Assembly: GCF_024362695.1 (NCBI RefSeq) | Contig: NC_065426.1 | Location: 1,550,001-1,614,000, forward strand | Reading direction: 5' to 3' | DNA from: Pectinophora gossypiella | Taxonomy: Eukaryota > Arthropoda > Insecta > Lepidoptera > Gelechiidae | Length of the DNA: 64,000 bases | In this document: positions 10,801 through 21,372 of the stretch, in pieces | Position numbering within the stretch: the stretch's first letter is position 1 | How the letters are laid out: every line of letters starts with the position of its first letter | The notes under the pieces: generated by a model | What the model was told of the DNA's origin: nothing | What the model saw: the letters and a program-made list of their open reading frames with translations, nothing else | Database searches by the model: none | Translations under genes and position numbers: made by a program

Positions 10801-11639
10801 GTTCGGGCTATACCAATGTGCTCGACATTCAACCATTAGCTACTCTCTATAAATCTGCCAAATAAGCTGTTAACACATCGTTACAGCTGAAACGAGCCAT
10901 AAATTTGTTTGCGAGGTTTATCCGGCAAGTTTGACAACCACTCGCGCTGAATTAGAAGACTCAATATTTGAGTTTCTAGCCGATTTTGGGCTTATCGTCC
11001 CTTCCGCTCGAGATATTATTACTATGTTTGACCAGCTTTATACGTAATGAAAAAGGCGCAAAAATGTACATACATACATACAGTCATATAATAAAACAAT
11101 GTATGGTCAAAAGTAACAGTTAATATTTCAAGGTTAGCCGCGCTGACGTCATCTCCACTGCGTTGCCATTTTGTAAAAAATAAATTACCCACGACTTTAA
11201 TATGTTTCTAATTTACTTTGCAAGGCAATTTTGAACTTTTAGTACAAGATTAACTTTCAGTTTTTATGATTTTTATACTATGTGTGAAGTGATAGTAATT
11301 AAGTACGTCAGTCAGTAATTATCTCAATTTTAATATTAAAATTTAAGTCCTTGGAATGTTGGAGACGAAAATTTAATGGTAGCACTCATGAACTATTCAC
11401 GTCATCAAATGGCTAGCAATGGCCACTTTTTATAGGATTGAGCATACCTTGTTTTATTATACCTTGCGCACTGTTACCTTAGGTTGTTATCACTGCGTCG
11501 TGAGATATTTAAATTCAATTCAAATCCATAAAAAAACATTTTTTTGTAGGCAACATAGTTACTCTTTCTTTGTTGCTTCTATGCTGTTCTGGGAGCAAAA
11601 TAAAAACATAGAAAACGTTCAGCTGCTTGTCTTCCCGGG
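10801..11639. other. No gene or known repeat recognised
   Basis: Mixed AT-rich sequence. The 87-codon frame at 11419-11682 runs into SINE-O and shows no domain. Confidence 0.3.
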
Positions 11640-11852
11640 CATGTCGGAAAAACCGACAGAGGGATTGTGTCCTCTAACATGATGGACTAATGTTATGGGC
11701 GATAGGCTGATCCCTTATCACCATAAGGTTCATCATATCCAGCTTACGACATCGTATCAACAGTGGCTGCAAGTTGTCTTTGATTACTTATGGCTCTGCC
11801 CACCCCACTAGGGATTACGGGCGTGAGTTTATGTATGTATGTATGTAGTTAC
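11640..11852 (+). mobile_element. SINE-O, longest copy
   Basis: About 210 bp, from CCGGGCATGTCGGAAAAACC to GGGCGTGAGTTTATG followed by (TATG)n. Tail fragments recur at 14513, 16930, 20090 (-), 40270 (-), 40945 (-) and 63333 (-), always bordered by TATG or ACAT microsatellite. Confidence 0.55.
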
Positions 11853-11854
11853 TC

Positions 11855-12165
11855 TTTCAATCGTCATCTTTAACATAACGAACGTCTCATCCGCCTAAAA
11901 CTATTGCAGCTTCTCACAACCTGTATAGCCGGAGAAAAGAAGCTGCAAGAAAAACCTCGGCACAGGGCCCTAGACGTTCTTTAAAAATAACATAAATTAT
12001 TGTTATACAATTTAGTAATTTGGCTGCCTAATGTCAGTTCCAAGACAGTTAATCCCATGCATTCATATCGTCTAAATAATCACTAACTTTATAATAAACT
12101 ATTTTACAAAATTTCTTAAGCGTCATTTTCAAGCACGATAAGTACCTAATTAAAAATACTTAAAG
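11855..12165 (-). mobile_element. LINE-F 3' end, copy 1
   Basis: Minus strand carries the last codons of a non-LTR reverse transcriptase (...DYLDDMNAWD stop near 12048) and then the 3' UTR with AGAAGCTGCAGTAGTTTTAG-like sequence. It adjoins the SINE-O tail at 11852. See 23941-24459 for the best copy. Confidence 0.65.
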
Positions 12166-12439
12166 CTCTAAAATCTATTAAAAACGATAATCGGTCTTAC
12201 GACTTTTTAGTGATGACTTAAAAGCTTCTATTTGAAACATCATATCTTGTGATTTTCTTTAACAAAACCTTGCAGTAACACGCTATTTGCAATCCAGGTA
12301 AAAAAATACTGAAGTCTCAATTTATATTACTAACAAATAATTTCATAATTCATTAATTTAATTAATAATAATAAAAAATATTATTAATAATAATTATTTT
12401 TTTTTTTATAATTGTGCATAATTTACGTTTGGAAATCTG

Positions 12440-12566
12440 CCCTCAACCCCTTCAAAGAGAGGGTGGAATTTTATATCAGTTTTTTCGCAGTTTTCAAGGA
12501 AAAGGGAACCGTGTTATTCCGAATTTAACTCGAGGGAAGCCGCGGGCAAAAGCTAGTTCTAGTTAT
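12440..12566 (+). mobile_element. Helitron-like 3' end fragment
   Basis: Begins AACCCCTTCAAAGAGAGGGT and ends GGAAGCCGCGGGCAAAAGCTAGT: a GC-rich segment shortly before CTAG|T. The copy at 16378-16527 shares both ends. CTAG|T after a GC hairpin is the known Helitron terminus; the 5' end is not identifiable. Confidence 0.45.
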
Positions 12567-12944
12567 GCCAAAAATGGCATTCTCGCAAAGGACTCTCTTC
12601 CAAGCAATAAGCGTGAGAGTGCCCAGTTGAGTGTGAACCTCAATATTAGGCTACCAAGGCTGTTTTTTATTCACTTTCAAAACAAAATAATACAACCTGA
12701 AAATAACCATATTTCTTTGAAAGATTTCTTTTGTCGTTTCAATTGTGCCTCGCCCTTTGTAGGCAGGTACAAAGAGGCCCTTTTAAAATAACATTTAACT
12801 TCCTACTTGTAAACAATACCTTACCATTGAGAAATGAAAAATGCCAGACGCTAAAACGTGGGGGAACAAGAATTGAAGAAAGTATGTAGAACTCCAACTG
12901 GCATTTTTTTCATTCTTAGAGTACGTTTTGTCGGTTTTTTATTA
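12567..12944. other. No gene recognised
   Basis: Continuation of a 125-codon frame that starts inside the Helitron-like repeat; no domain, codon use not gene-like. Confidence 0.3.
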
Positions 12945-13345
12945 CCCCGATACCGACACCATCGGCGTGGTCGACGATTTCCCTCTTTCAGCGCTTATCG
13001 CTATCGATCCACTAGAATCGATAAATTCGTTCAAATATTTTCCTCTCAGACGACGCCCTGAGCCGAGGTTCGCGCCCAACTGGGCACCCTAAGGCCTGTT
13101 GTCTTAAATTTTGAACAATCATGAGCACTATCATGTTCTCACTTTAGAACCCTGTCGCACTGTCATATTTGTCATTTTCATGACGCTTACGGTTTAAATT
13201 GTCAAAAATATCAATGTGACATGGTTTCAGAGTGTATACATATTAGTACTCGTTACTGTACCGGTTGGGAGCCCTCAGCGCTCCCCATTTGTCCGACCAA
13301 GTAGTTAATGTCATTTGTGGCAAACCTACAATAAGTCACGTCAAA
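12945..13345 (+). mobile_element. Element D, interrupted by MITE-E
   Basis: 5' part 12945-13115 holds CCCCGATACCGAC, GCGCTTATCGCTATCG, CAGACGACGCCCTGAGCCGA and GGCCTGTTGTCTTAAA. The 3' part 13260-13345 holds AGCGCTCCCCATTTGTCCG and ends ACGTCAAAAAAAA. The halves are contiguous in the uninterrupted copy at 38614-38880. The A-tail indicates retrotransposition. Confidence 0.75.
13119..13259 (+). mobile_element. MITE-E inserted in element D
   Basis: Termini CAATCATGAGCA and TACTCGTTACTG match the inverted ends of the copy at 22811-22958 (CAGTCATGAGCA / TGCTCGTGACCG). The right flank is TA and D normally reads GTACCGG here, so a TA target (Tc1/mariner type) is likely; the left TA has changed to AA. 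Confidence 0.65.
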
Positions 13346-13384
13346 AAAAATGGTTCTTTATAATATATATTTTTGTGATACGGC

Positions 13385-13605
13385 TCACCGCACTAATGTG
13401 TGTACTTAGTTCCTCTTGCGATGAATGTACCTCTGACCACACCAATTGGGATACAATCGTCCAGCCAACCGTGTTAGTGAAAACTGCACTTAAGATAAAT
13501 TAATAACTCATTGGTACAAGTCCGGTACCGGGGTTCGAATCGGCGCTCCATGTTTGAGAAGCAAGCCGGTGTACCACAGGACCATACTGGCTATAGTAGT
13601 AATAG
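13385..13605 (+). repeat. Composite SINE-like repeat with a tRNA-type box
   Basis: TACCTCTGACCACACCAATTG (cf. 43215 and 49810), then GTGTTAGTGAAAACTGCACTT (cf. 16230 and, inverted, 42760), then GGGGTTCGAATCGGCGCTCC resembling a B box. Each part recurs separately, so this is a mosaic of at least two families. Confidence 0.4.
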
Positions 13606-13635
13606 TTATTGGAATGTGATGAGCAGTTTCCATAG

Positions 13636-13812
13636 TCTACATAAACTGCCTATATACGTCCCACTACTGGGCACAGGCCTCCCCTCAATCAACCGGAGGG
13701 GGTATAGTGCATACTCCACCACGCTGCTCCACTGCGGGTTGGTGGAGGTGTTTTTACGGCTAATAGCTGGAACCAACGGCTTAACGTGCCCTCCGAAGCA
13801 CGAATCATCTTT
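13636..13812 (-). mobile_element. SINE-C, 5'-truncated
   Basis: Minus orientation; contains the 3' half (GGAGGGCACGTTAAGCCGTT through GTGGAGTATG to CTATATACGTCCC reversed). The tRNA-like head is absent. Confidence 0.75.
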
Positions 13813-14239
13813 TTTTTCTGTAATAGTTTTCATAGTAATTTTAGTTTTTTATAAGAAGAGATGGCGCTCAAATCACACTTGGAAGTTACTTTTTAAAAGA
13901 TATCAGAAATTATCGTCTCATTTATTGTTTTTTTTTTCTTTGGAAAGGGTTTAACGGCTCTGGTCTAGAAGCCTTTTAAGCCTGTGATTAATGATGTAAC
14001 TAAGTAACTGAAAAATTTCTCATTAGGAAAAAAAAATACATCTTCTACCGCATCCGATTCAAGCCTTTATTTTTCTATGCCATGAGCACAACAAATGCTC
14101 TGACCTAAATGTACGGTGTGAAAGAATCATTTGTTAAGTTCCCAGCAATGCGTTACAAGAAATAGGTATGTAAAATATTGTTTTTGTCAAGAATGTTTCC
14201 CTTAGCCTAAATTGTTTAATATGGTGTAGGTTCTTCATA

Positions 14240-14335
14240 TGGTTGCCGGGTGAGAGGCCTCAGCGCTCCCCATTTATCCGGCCAAGTAGTTAATGCCATT
14301 TGGTAAACCTATAATAAGTCACGCCAAAAAAAAGA
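14240..14335 (+). mobile_element. Element D, 3' fragment
   Basis: CAGCGCTCCCCATTTATCCG, AGTTAATGCCATTTGG, AAGTCACGCCAAAAAAA. Confidence 0.7.
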
Positions 14336-14512
14336 TAATATTTCTGTACCTTCAGTAAAAAGTAATACCAGTCCAAAATTCGTATTTTGAGACAATAGAG
14401 CGTTTTGAGAAGTTAAACTTATAAAAAATAATGTAACAAAAGTTAGATGTGTCAAAAGATGAAGTTGGAAGGTTTCTTTTCTAATATTTACTTATATTTA
14501 GAACCAACCACT

Positions 14513-14567
14513 GTCTCTGCTTACCCCGGTGGGAAATAGGCGTGAGTTTATGTATGAATGTATGTAT
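14513..14567 (+). mobile_element. SINE-O, 3' fragment
   Basis: TACCCCGGTGGGAAATAGGCG followed by TGAGTTTATGTATG microsatellite. Confidence 0.5.
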
Positions 14568-14801
14568 TTAGAACCAAAATAAATTACTTGTATCAGTTAA
14601 CACTAACTTTTATACTGTGTAAATTGATATAAGTCCACTTATGCCTTTTTACACACAACAATACAGTTCGTCATTGTGGGCATAGTGAATCTTATTTCAA
14701 TTAAAAATCTATCGTTCTTAAAGTACATAAAACAAAATGTCTGCAAAGAATATCTTATAAATTCATAGAAAGGCAAAATTCTATTTATTTTATTTAAAAA
14801 C

Positions 14802-15126
14802 GGCCTCCGTGGTCCAGTGGTTGAGCGTTGTGCTCACTATCCGGACGTCCCGGGTTCGAATCCCGGTGGGGACATTATCACAAAAATCACTTTCTGATCC
14901 CTAATTTGGTTAGGACATTACAGGCTGATCATCTGATTGTCCGAAAGTAAGATGATTCGTGCTTCGGAAGGCACGTTAAGCCGTTGGTCCTGATTATTAC
15001 TTACTGATATAAGTACCTAGTCGTTACATGAGTCATGTCAGAGACCTATGGCGGCTCGGTAATAACTCTGAGACCAGGGTTGATGGGGTTAGTATTCCAA
15101 CTCACAACTTACACGATAGAAAAAGA
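14802..15126 (+). mobile_element. SINE-A, near full length
   Basis: Reference copy: tRNA-like head GGCCTCCGTGGTCCAGTGG with B-box GGTTCGAATCCCGGTGGGG; body ACAAAAATCACTTT..GATCCCTA; GGCACGTTAAGCCGTTGGT; ACATGAGTCATGTCAG; and a tail ACGATAGAAAAAGA. About 325 bp. Pol III promoter function is inferred from the boxes. Confidence 0.85.
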
Positions 15127-15344
15127 TTTTATTTAAAAAGAAAACAAGCGTTACTTATATCAATTGACACAAACAATAAACAGGAAAAGGCGTATATTTA
15201 TGTATGTATGTTGTGGTAACAGGGGAGCAGCATGTCGCTTATAACTATGTGTATTTTGTACAAAGTTTTAAACTAACTTCAAAAAAGGAAGCGGTTCTCA
15301 ATTCGTCTGTATGTATAATATTTTTAGTAAGTAAGTATAATATT

Positions 15345-15624
15345 CCGAAGCACGGAGGAGCTTGAGATGAAAACTTTTTTTTATGTGGTCACCCATCCTA
15401 TGACCGGCCTTTGCGAAAGTTGCTTTACTTCAATAACCGCGGACCGAGCGCGTTAACCGCTGCGCCACCGAGCTCCTCAACACGTTGGTCCCGGCTGCAT
15501 TAGCATAACCATCAATCCGCACTGGGCCCGCGTGATGGTTTAAGGCCCGATCTCCCTATCCATCCATAGGGAAGGCCCGTGCCCCAATAGTGGGGACGTT
15601 AATGGGCTGATGATGATGATGATG
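15345..15624 (+). mobile_element. SINE-B with 5' inversion (twin-priming structure)
   Basis: 15345-15480 is the reverse complement of the SINE-B 5' half (head GAGCTCGGTGGCGCAGCGG reversed). 15481-15624 is the forward 3' half (GGTCCCGGCTGCATTAGC to GGGCTGATGATGATGATGATG). Only about four bases are lost between the halves. The whole unit lies between perfect 12-bp duplications AAGTATAATATT (15333-15344 and 15625-15636), so both halves arrived in one insertion. This is the hallmark of twin priming during target-primed reverse transcription. Confidence 0.85.
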
Positions 15625-15837
15625 AAGTATAATATTATGTGGGTATATTTTGAACACAACCCTCAAATCTAGGAGCTTTCATAAACACCCAAAAAACTTA
15701 CTTAGAAAATCGATAGATAAGTGAACCATCCTATATGACTATCAGGTCAGGGCAGTTACTCAGACTCAGCAATTTTACCTTGTTACCACAACAATAGAAT
15801 GATAGGGAGGTGCATACATTGTATCGATATTTTTAAC

Positions 15838-16155
15838 GGCCTCCGTGGTCCAGTGGTTGAGCGTTAGACTCACAATCCAAAAGTTCCGGGTTCGAATCCC
15901 AGTGAGGTAATATCACAAAAAAAAATCCCTAGTTTGGTTAGGACATTACATGCTGATTACCTGACTGTCCGAAAGTAAGATGATCCGTGTTTCGGAAGGC
16001 ACGTTAAGCCGTTGGTCACGGTTACTACTTACTGATGTAAGTAAGTAGTCATTACATGAGTCATGTCAGGGGCCTTTGGCGGTTCAAAAGTAACCCTGAA
16101 ACCAGGGTTGATGAGGTTGGTAGTTCACCTCACAACCCACTCGATAGAAGAAGAA
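15838..16155 (+). mobile_element. SINE-A, near full length
   Basis: Head GGCCTCCGTGGTCCAGTGG at 15838, B-box GGTTCGAATCCCAGTGAGG, tail CGATAGAAGAAGAAG. Confidence 0.85.
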
Positions 16156-16377
16156 GTGAAGAGATCTCATTTTATTAAAGTTCCAATGCGACCACTGATC
16201 GTGCGCAAAAATCCCTATGCCTAAATTACAATGTTAGTGAAAACTGCACTTAAGATACATTTGTGACTCTTTGGTGCAGGTTGGTAATCCACCTCTCAAC
16301 CCATACGAGAGAAGAATTTGTATGCGGACTATTAATTGTGACTAACAAAAATATCGTGCATATTTTTTTTTATATCT

Positions 16378-16527
16378 GCTCCCAACCCCTTCAAAGAGGG
16401 GTGAAATTTTATATGGGACTTCTCGTAGAAGCTATAATTTGATACATTTGGAAAGGAGGGATGGAGAGGATCGTCTCACCCCGAATATAACACGAGCGAA
16501 GCCGCGGGCAAAAGCTAGTATATAATA
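16378..16527 (+). mobile_element. Helitron-like 3' end fragment
   Basis: Begins CTCCCAACCCCTTCAAAGAG and ends GCGAAGCCGCGGGCAAAAGC then TAGTA. Shares both edges with 12440-12566; the interiors differ by indels. Confidence 0.45.
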
Positions 16528-16842
16528 ATTATGATTCAACTATTATCGATATTCTATCGACTCTGTCCCCTCACTAGTCGCTGATGTCCACACACGAGAC
16601 GTTATCGATACACTCGTTCCACATCACTTGTTGGATAGATTATGGCTATTTTCTGCACTAGAACACATTGTCCAACAAGTTACGAGAAGAGGGATAAAAT
16701 AAAAATAGTATGACCATAAGACAAATTGGATTTATGTAGTGAAAATGTATTTATGAAAATCGCTTCTCGTTTTCTCGTGTGTCTTTCATGATAGAATTTC
16801 TTATAACTATCGATAGAAATATTTTTCAATTTATATGAGCCC

Positions 16843-17020
16843 GCAGTCGAGCAGCGTGGTGGATTATGCTCCATACCCCCTCCGGTTGATTGACAGGATG
16901 CCTGTGCTCAGAAGTGGTGTTGTTGTAGATATTAGCCGCCTTTTACCCGTCTGCGGCGAAGTGAAAGGAGGGTTATGGGTTTGACTCCTATGTATGTATG
17001 TGTGTATGTACGTCTGCTCC
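16843..17020 (+). mobile_element. SINE-C 3' end followed by SINE-O-like tail
   Basis: GAGCAGCGTGGTGGATTATG, CCCCTCCGGTTGATTGA (SINE-C, 16843-16925). Then GCCTTTTACCCGTCTGCGGC and a TATG/TGTG run ending near 17010. Confidence 0.5.
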
Positions 17021-17087
17021 CGTTTAACTTATAATTAAAAAAAAAACTAAGCCAAGATAATGGTGCTAATTCTGTTATGCCGTTTTT

Positions 17088-17393
17088 ATAGGGTCCGGTT
17101 ACCTAACCTGAAGATTTGGCAGATCCGGTTTTTTACAGAAGCGACTATCTGGCCTTCCAACCCGCGAAGGGAAAACTCAAACCCAATACAGGTTAGGTCA
17201 CATACCTCCGAAAATGCATTTTTAGGGAAAGTGGGTTTCCTTACGAAGTTTTTGTTCACTACTGAGCACGTGATAATCATCAGAAAACAAATCCGAAAAT
17301 CATGGTTTAAGCCAGTGAAGGCTACGATTCGAACCTGCGACCTCATAATAGCAGTCGAGGGTTATATCAACCTTTGAGCTACCGCGACTTCCT
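17088..17393 (-). mobile_element. SINE-K, near full length
   Basis: Minus strand: tRNA-like head with GGTCGCAGGTTCGAATCGTA (B box), body GAGGTATGTGACCTAACCTG, CAAATCTTCAGGTTAGG. Other copies at 36517, 44908, 54013 (all -) and fragments at 49598, 52740, 62165 (+) and 23817 (-). Confidence 0.75.
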
Positions 17394-17656
17394 ACAAAAC
17401 TTCTGAAAATAAAATTCTGATTCTGCTCCATTTTTTAAAAACCGATAAATATTGCTGTAAAATGTATTTACGGCGATACAGATATGATGCTAGGGTGGGT
17501 GACACCCGACAGCGACAACGGGGTGTTACCCCAAGCATTACAATTCTTATATAATTATTTAAAAAAAAAACTGCTCGGTGAGTCAAACTGGGTCGACTTA
17601 CATGAATTAAAATTCATGTTTCGATCATACTGTCATTTATTCCCGTCTTTATAGGC

Positions 17657-17925
17657 ACACTAGCGACCCGCCCCGGCTTCGTTCGGGTGCAATGCTGAGG
17701 AAAAAATAAAATTATTTACGACATCACATTAAAAACATCAAAAATAACAGTATTTCTCCACTATTTAATGAATGATTATACATATCATAAACCTTCCTCT
17801 TGAATCACTCTATCTTTTAAAAAAAACCGCATCAAAATCCGTTGCGTTGTTTTGAAGATTAAGCGTACATAGGGATATAGGGACAGGAAAAGTGACTTTG
17901 TTTTATACTATGTAGTGATTTGAAA
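17657..17925 (-). mobile_element. Helitron-like nonautonomous repeat
   Basis: Starts ACTAGCGACCCGCCCCGGC; the minus strand therefore ends in a GC-rich segment plus CTAGT. Contains CGCATCAAAATCCGTTGCGT and ends GTTTTATACTATGTAGTGAT. The pattern is widespread in insects. Assignment to Helitrons rests only on the CTAG|T end. Confidence 0.45.
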
Positions 17926-18050
17926 TGATAACTCAGTTAAAATTGGCTTGTAGTTATTTTGATATTTTTTTACGTAACTTTGAATTGATTTATCGTGGTC
18001 AGCCATTATGATGGTTTATGCAAGTTTTTATTATTTCAGGGGTGTCCCCC

Positions 18051-18101
18051 ACAAACGGGTGACACCCACAACCGGGTGACACCCACAACCGGGTGACACC
18101 C
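18051..18101 (+). repeat. 17-bp minisatellite, three units
   Basis: Three tandem units of ACAACCGGGTGACACCC (first unit has one change). A related GGGTGACACCC / GGGGTGTTACCCC pair lies at 17494-17533. Each unit is partly self-complementary (GGGTGACACCC). Confidence 0.85.
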
Positions 18102-18349
18102 CTAGGCTTCCGCCCCCAGCTGCGATTGTAATATTATGAGTGCCTATTAAATTGCACTTTGCCGAATGGATCGATTGTAAAATATTATTTTATGATTTGT
18201 AAAAAATTCAACGATTCGCTGTAAAAGCTGAATGTTGTGGAGTTGCCCACCTAAGTAAATTATACATATAAATTGTGACTTTGCAATGAATAAATGAATA
18301 ATGAATACATACAAACGTATTCCATATATTACCCCATATAGAACGGCAA

Positions 18350-18500
18350 CCCTCCGCTCCCCACCAGCGGCTGAGCTAGGTTTACCTCACCTCCTTTCAG
18401 TCTTACTTTAGTCTTCAATCGTACAGGCGTTAGACGTCACATATACACGTGCGCGTGTACGATAACGTCAATGTGTAGTATCTGTGTAATACGAGGATTT
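18350..18500 (+). repeat. Repeat P fragment
   Basis: CCTCCGCTCCCCACCAGCGG, GGTTTACCTCACCTCC, CTTACTTTAGTC; compare 10668 and 55670. Confidence 0.4.
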
Positions 18501-18668
18501 TTGTATGAAGTGTCCGAGGTCTGCCCTTGATGTCTTGTTGGTGGCGCTACCATGGTATACTGGTGTATACTAACCTATTTAGTGAAATAATAATGTCTTA
18601 GCTGGCAGAATTATCCTGATCCTAAACTTTTAAATTTTTGCGCGTTTTTTCTAATTGGTTCTTAACAT

Positions 18669-19018
18669 AAAAACATAAACAGCCTATATACGTCCCACTG
18701 CTGGGCACAGGCCTCCCCTCAATCAACCTGAGGGGGTATGGAGCATACTCCACCACGCTGCTCCAATGCGGATTGGTGGAGGTGTTTTTACGGCTAATAG
18801 CCGGGACGAACAGCTTAACGTGGGCACGATTCTGTGCTTCGGAGGGCTCCGAAGCACAGAATCATCATACTTTTTCGGACAATCAGGTGATTCAAGCCTG
18901 AAAAGTCCTCACCTAACAAAGGACAGTCTCACAAAGTGATTTCGACAATGTCCCCATCGGGAATCGAACCCGGACTTCCAGATCGTGAGCCTAACGCTCT
19001 AACCACTAGACCACGGAT
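18669..19018 (-). mobile_element. SINE-C, full length
   Basis: Reference copy. Minus strand: TCCGTGGTCTAGTGGTTAG head, GGGTTCGATTCCCGATGGGG (B box), CTTTGTGAGACTGTCC, GGCACGTTAAG-type block, GTGGAGTATGCTCC, CCTGTGCCCAGCAGTGGG, then CTGTTTATGTTTTTATGTT tail. A possible 6-7-bp target duplication (TTCTTA) flanks it. Confidence 0.8.
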
Positions 19019-19654
19019 GATTCTTACGCTACACAAAAGTTTCGAAATGGATGGAGCAATATTGGTTTCTATGTTCTTATTTTAGTGGTTTCGTCAACAT
19101 AGGTGTAGAAAAATCTATCGGTTTTTTTTTTTTTCAAAATTTTGATTCTTTTTCGTGTCCTGTCCCTTAACTGAGCAAACGCAAAAAAAATTGTACCTAC
19201 GTGACATAAAAGTATCAAAAATTTGTATCATGTACAATTTTCACTATTTATTCTGTGGTTTTACATACCTAGTTTGTGCTTGGATTTGAAAGGATGCCAC
19301 TGTGGAAAGATAGTTGCATATTGTTGGAAATTGCATGCTTTCAAGCAATTTCCAATTTGGCTTCTATGAAACACCATTTTAAGGTACCTACCTACTCTGA
19401 AAGGATTATTGTACACAGAAGAGAGTGTAACAGTAGCTTGAAATACTCATTTTAGTTACAACCGACGCTTTTAAGGGAATTATGCACTATGCGAGTTCTG
19501 GGAAGCTCGTAGTGTGAATGCGCTTTTTCACGAATAAAAGGTGATGTGCATTTCAAAATGCGCATCTATGTTGGATGCTGGAATGGGGACGAACAAAAAA
19601 CTCGTTCAACTGCTAATCTTTCGGAGCTTGTCGTTAAAACTCGTACCAGTGTAT
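19019..19654. other. No gene or known repeat recognised
   Basis: AT-rich. An inverted repeat, GGAAATTGCATGC / AAGCAATTTCCAA, lies around 19323-19356. Confidence 0.3.
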
Positions 19655-19740
19655 GTAGCTGTAGGCTCAGTAATAACCCTGACACCAGTGTTGATGTGGT
19701 TGGTAATCCTCCTTACAATCCACACGATAAAGGAAGAGTG
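19655..19740 (+). mobile_element. SINE-A, 3' fragment
   Basis: AGTAATAACCCTGACACCAG, TGGTTGGTAATCC, CACACGATAAAGGAAGAG. Confidence 0.65.
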
Positions 19741-19764
19741 TAAGTAAGAAGTAGTACAGACACA

Positions 19765-20070
19765 TCATCATCAATTTAAGAGCCACGCTCTTGTCGGTGT
19801 AGCATTCCCCACGCTATTTTTTTAGGGAAAAATAGTGCTATGGTTTCCGTCTTGCCTTCCGCCCCGCAGTACTCTGTCTGACGCGAGTGGGATGGCGCCC
19901 AGAGTAGTCTATTTCAAAGCCGTACTAGGACTCCTGTCCTCCGCTTCTGAATAGTACTGACAGTTACTGCTGCCCTCTGTCAGGTTCCAGGTTACAGTCC
20001 CTGTGACTTGCCCCTTCCATCCTGCATTGCCGTACCGATGGCTCCCATCTCCGCCTCTACAACCATTGAG
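19765..20070 (-). mobile_element. SINE-H copy
   Basis: Minus strand runs from GATGGGAGCCATCGGTACGG through GGCGCCATCCCACTCGCG to GACAAGAGCGTGGCTCTTAA. Forward copies at 45852 and 48670 fix the orientation by their shared 3' end CTCTTAAATTAGTG. No clear A or B box, so the SINE label is provisional. Confidence 0.65.
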
Positions 20071-20230
20071 GTCATCACACACACGCACACACATAAAATC
20101 ACGCCTATTTCCCGATAGGGTAGGCAGACTAAAATGCGTTTCGGCGTTCGGATTTTTGCATGCTGATATTTAGCGGATCATGTGATACTTAGAACATAAA
20201 ACTTGCCAACTGTTTGCAAAACCATGAATC

Positions 20231-20244
20231 TTAATTAATAATGA
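20231..20244 (+). repeat. Target site duplication, 3' side of the RLE-type LINE
   Basis: TTAATTAATAATGA, identical to 21373-21386 on the other side of the element. Confidence 0.85.
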
Positions 20245-21372
20245 AATTTATTGTTTCTAATCACTTAATAATTTATACAATTTGTCGCTTAAAATTACGA
20301 ATAATTAAAACATTTAAAATTATAACACAAACACTAGTCAATCTAAAATACCGCCCCCTCTCGTACCCGGTTCAAAGGTGCCCATTATACTGGCCGCGTT
20401 ACCGCGCACTATTGCCAAGGAAACCTGTTGAACCAGGAACGAGCTGGCGCGGGGGTCACTACCGCGGTCCCTCAAGCGCCTCCCCAAAACACGAATAAAA
20501 TCCTTGGCCGCCGAGCACCACACACCCGAAGACTCGACGGCAAAAGGGACAAAATCGTGGGTCCGCGTTAAGTCCCCGTATTTCGCCAGCTTTTGGCTAG
20601 CAGCCCACTCGGCAGCTGCCCCTGCGGTTCGAGTAGTACGGGGCAGGTGCGTTGCTGCAAACGTGCAAGCACAGGTGGCGTCCCACAATAAAGCGCGCCC
20701 CCTCTCCCAGGGTATGAGCGTGAGCCCATCGGGCCTCTTACCGTCTGTACGGCTTAGACCCGGCGGTTCCAATTTGCACGGCACGTCGATCGACGCCAGT
20801 GCACGGCGGATGACATCATTCAGCGCATGATGCCGGGGGTGTCTTCCCGCGCACTTTAGGCAAGCGAGGCCGTGCCGCCCATCAGAGCCAACCGGCTTAC
20901 CACAGCGGCATGTATGTGGCTCACACATTCTACACCCCAGCCGAAGGGCAACTCCTATCCTCAGGGTGTTATCGTCCAAGAGCGTGCCCACGTGCGGCGA
21001 AGGCAGGGCGTGAAGCCAAGCTCCGGACTCGGGACAGAGGGCCGCACGCAATCTGGCCAAGTCGGCCCCTGACGACAACTCCATAAGGTCCGCAACAGCT
21101 GATTTGGCCCAAAGGTCGTCCCAGTTCCTCTGATACTGAGGCTTTTCGGGGGACGTGGTATTAGGGCAAAGCGCATTCCAAGCTGATTGGGCTTCGTCCG
21201 CAAACGGGATCCTGAAACTGTCACCCTCGAAAAAGATAATATTAGTGACAAGTTCCAGTGAGCCGTTTGCCGAAGCCAAGAAAGCAGACACCCCGATATC
21301 CTGCACTCGCCTCACCCCTAAACCTCCATGACGAACCGGAAGACCAGCCTGCCACCACTCCCGTTCCCCCAA
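20245..21372 (-). pseudogene. 5'-truncated non-LTR retrotransposon: thumb, zinc motif and restriction-like endonuclease
   Basis: An open minus-strand frame of 344 codons (21372-20338) with no ATG at its start; it opens right after a stop in the flanking duplication. It encodes the C-terminal part of an RLE-type reverse transcriptase protein. Order: thumb motif LP..GGLG at residues 11-19; Cys/His motif C155-x-C157..H167..C171; then RPDG (213-216) and LLWDAT (229-233), resembling the PD..D core of the restriction-like endonuclease of R2-type elements; and a conserved tail VSLAIVRGNAASIMGT (317-332). A 93-bp AT-rich 3' UTR follows to 20245. The frame is markedly GC-rich compared with its surroundings. 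The fingers and palm of the RT are missing, so the copy is dead on arrival. Clade (R2, R4 or another RLE group) is not settled. Confidence 0.8.

Noticed and set aside
12414..12791. 125-codon + frame
   Set aside because: Begins inside a Helitron-like repeat and continues into unrelated sequence; no conserved residues.
13511..13954. 147-codon + frame
   Set aside because: Spans a SINE-like box and an inverted SINE-C; both occur elsewhere as repeats in other frames.
14802..14875. tRNA gene call on SINE heads (also 15838, 21849, 43450, 46173, 56573)
   Set aside because: A and B boxes are present but no complete cloverleaf with anticodon and acceptor stems can be drawn, and the segment is always followed by the same SINE body.
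20504..21072. Plus-strand frames of 66-108 codons and a 96-codon minus frame at 20961-21251
   Set aside because: Shadows of the 344-codon minus-strand RLE-type reverse transcriptase frame.
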